Assembly: GCA_947427205.1 (NCBI GenBank)
Contig: CANEHB010000006.1
Span: 1 to 64,000, forward strand
DNA from: an uncultured Clostridium sp.
GTDB taxonomy: Bacteria > Bacillota > Clostridia > TANB77 > CAG-508
DNA: 64,000 bases
Direction: 5' to 3'
Each line of letters begins with the position of its first letter. Within the stretch, counting starts at the first letter, position 1. Under the pieces are notes generated by a model that had not been told where the DNA came from, ran no database searches, and saw only the letters and a program-made list of their open reading frames with translations. The translations under genes were made by a program, and so were the position numbers. Shown one piece after another: positions 63,501 to 64,000 of this stretch.

Positions 63501-64000
63501 CATCAAATAAATTTCTAGCAGCATCAACTGTTGGAAGTTCGCCTGGTCTTAATTTTTTGTAGATTTCTATTAAAGCTTCATCAGCTGTTTTAACTGGATC
63601 TTTAGCAATAGTTGCTAAAATTTTATCATCTTCTCCAAAGAAATCTATAATCTTTTCATCTGTATCTAATCCTATTGCTCTTAAAAGTGATGTAACTGGT
63701 AATTTTCTTGTTCTATCAATTCTTACCCAAAATACATCATTGCTATCTGTTTCATATTCAATCCATGCGCCTCTTATTGGCATAACAGTAGCAGTATATA
63801 ATTTTTTACCTGCTTTATCATAAGTAGAATCATAATAACATCCTGGAGAACGTACTAACTGACTTACTACAACTCTCTCTGCACCATTTATAACAAATGT
63901 TCCACTATCTGTCATAAGTGGGAAATCTCCTAGGTATATTTCTTGTTCTTTAATTTCTCCTGTTTCACGATTAATTAATCTTACTTTTACATGTAATCTA
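60517..64000 (-). CDS. rpoB: DNA-directed RNA polymerase beta subunit (5' end outside the window)
   Basis: 1160 codons are visible. The frame is open to the window edge ([20 protein letters not shown] upstream of the first in-frame ATG at 63915), so the first roughly 60-100 residues are missing. The rifampicin-binding cluster is intact ([33 protein letters not shown]), as are the [13 protein letters not shown] and the C-terminal [21 protein letters not shown] long acidic C-terminal tail of about 80 residues (Glu/Asp-rich, ending DNEDE) follows and is longer than in most relatives. Confidence 0.98.
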   Translation of the reverse strand, partial: RLHVKVRLINRETGEIKEQEIYLGDFPLMTDSGTFVINGAERVVVSQLVRSPGCYYDSTYDKAGKKLYTATVMPIRGAWIEYETDSNDVFWVRIDRTRKLPVTSLLRAIGLDTDEKIIDFFGEDDKILATIAKDPVKTADEALIEIYKKLRPGELPTVDAARNLFDGLFFDSRRYDLSKVGRYKYNKKLSLASRIANHIAFDTIVNPETGEVLVEKDEVISREVAKQIQDSGINIVYVNIEGKKAKVIGNGTVDIRAFVDPKIADELKIKVDVNYGILQNILETAKNEKALRKEIEDRIEELIPKHIVTEDILASVNYLLNLEYNVHISDPAKPRLGFVDDIDHLGNRRIRCVGELLQNQFRIGLTRLERVVRERMTIQDLDVVTPQTLINTKPITSSIREFFGSSQLSQFMDQTNPLSELTHKRRISALGPGGLSRERAGFEVRDIHYTHYGRLCPIESPEGPNIGLISALSTFAIINEYGFIETPYRKIDKETCRVTDEVTYMTADEEDQYIICQASEPLDENNCLVNKRVRVRDRAEIKEIAKSQVDYIDVSPKQLVSVGAAMIPFLEHDDANRALMGSNMQRQAVPLMITDSPMVGTGIEYKAAKDSGVMILAEENGVVETVEGDKIVIKNELGQKRTYTLRKFKRTNGSTCINQRPIVKEGEVIKRGDVIADGPATQNGEMALGKNLLIAFTTWEGYNYEDAILLNERLVKEDVLTSMHIEDYDCECRDTKLGPEEITRDIPNVGEDSLRDLDDNGIIRIGAEVKPGDILVGKVTPKGETELTAEERLLRAIFGEKAREVRDTSLRVPHGEAGTIVDVKVFTRENSDELAPGVNQVIRIYIAQKRKISVGDKMAGRHGNKGVISRILPEEDMPFLPDGTPVDVVLNPLGVPSRMNLGQVLEVHLGAAARMLGWKMATPVFDGATEEDIEAMLETAGLETNGKTILYDGRTGEPFDQPITVGVMYMLKLHHLVDDKIHARSTGPYSLVTQQPLGGKAQFGGQRFGEMEVWALEAYGAAYTLQEILTVKSDDVVGRVKTYEAIVKGENIPEPGIPESFKVLIKELQSLGLDVKLYSETDEEIEIKEHTEEGLDGVEERIDESELEEDNLNEVSDEELEDQEDDLEEDDEFFTNILDEEDLPDDKIFKDLDSLDNEDE

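Overview
The window comes from a very AT-rich, endospore-forming, Gram-positive bacterium, most likely an uncultured member of the Clostridia. The evidence is SpoIIE, two CotF-type coat proteins, MecA, GdpP, a DUF4321 protein next to radC, and the gene orders rpoB-rpoC, gdpP-rplI-dnaB and radC-mreC-mreD-PBP2-minC. Arginine is almost always AGA in the native genes.

Layout. 1-2.9 kb: start of an exported protein (-), a 740 bp spacer with a four-copy hairpin array and two outward-pointing terminators, then a glycosyltransferase-NUDIX fusion (+). 2.9-6.5 kb: spoIIE (-) and two tandem paralogous small genes (+) of foreign composition. 6.5-34.7 kb: an unknown cytoplasmic protein, then about 27 kb of four giant surface proteins (1757-2628 aa) forming two paralogous pairs. 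Each pair has an adhesin/stalk-like A protein followed by a thioester-domain-like B protein. 35-41 kb: two small genes, then the minus-strand shape and division operon DUF4321-radC-mreC-mreD-PBP2-minC, with no mreB or minD. 41-46.5 kb: mecA, an M23 endopeptidase, two coat genes, a Fic-like protein, tRNA-Lys and an acquired, GC-richer purine permease cassette. 46.5-64 kb: housekeeping genes on the minus strand (ftsH, tilS, dnaB, rplI, gdpP, a Big_2 protein, a two-domain phosphodiesterase, rpoC, and rpoB lacking its 5' end).

Most notable observation. spoIIE, radC and the DUF4321 gene are each split by an apparent +1 frameshift at the same tetranucleotide, CGGA. In each case an in-frame CGG appears where a GGA glycine codon is expected one base later, and skipping the C restores a full-length, family-like protein (804, 226 and 85 aa). 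Reading both strands by eye I found no other in-frame CGG in any native gene. The only others (five) are in the three genes that look acquired. This suggests CGG is not decoded as ordinary arginine here and that CGGA is read as glycine by +1 recoding, either by quadruplet decoding or by a hungry-codon shift. Coincident mutation or assembly error is the alternative.

How the genes work together. The shape/division operon, PBP2, the M23 endopeptidase, the UgtP-like glycosyltransferase and FtsH make and remodel the envelope. The giant A/B proteins probably decorate its outside. SpoIIE and the coat proteins serve sporulation. GdpP controls c-di-AMP.
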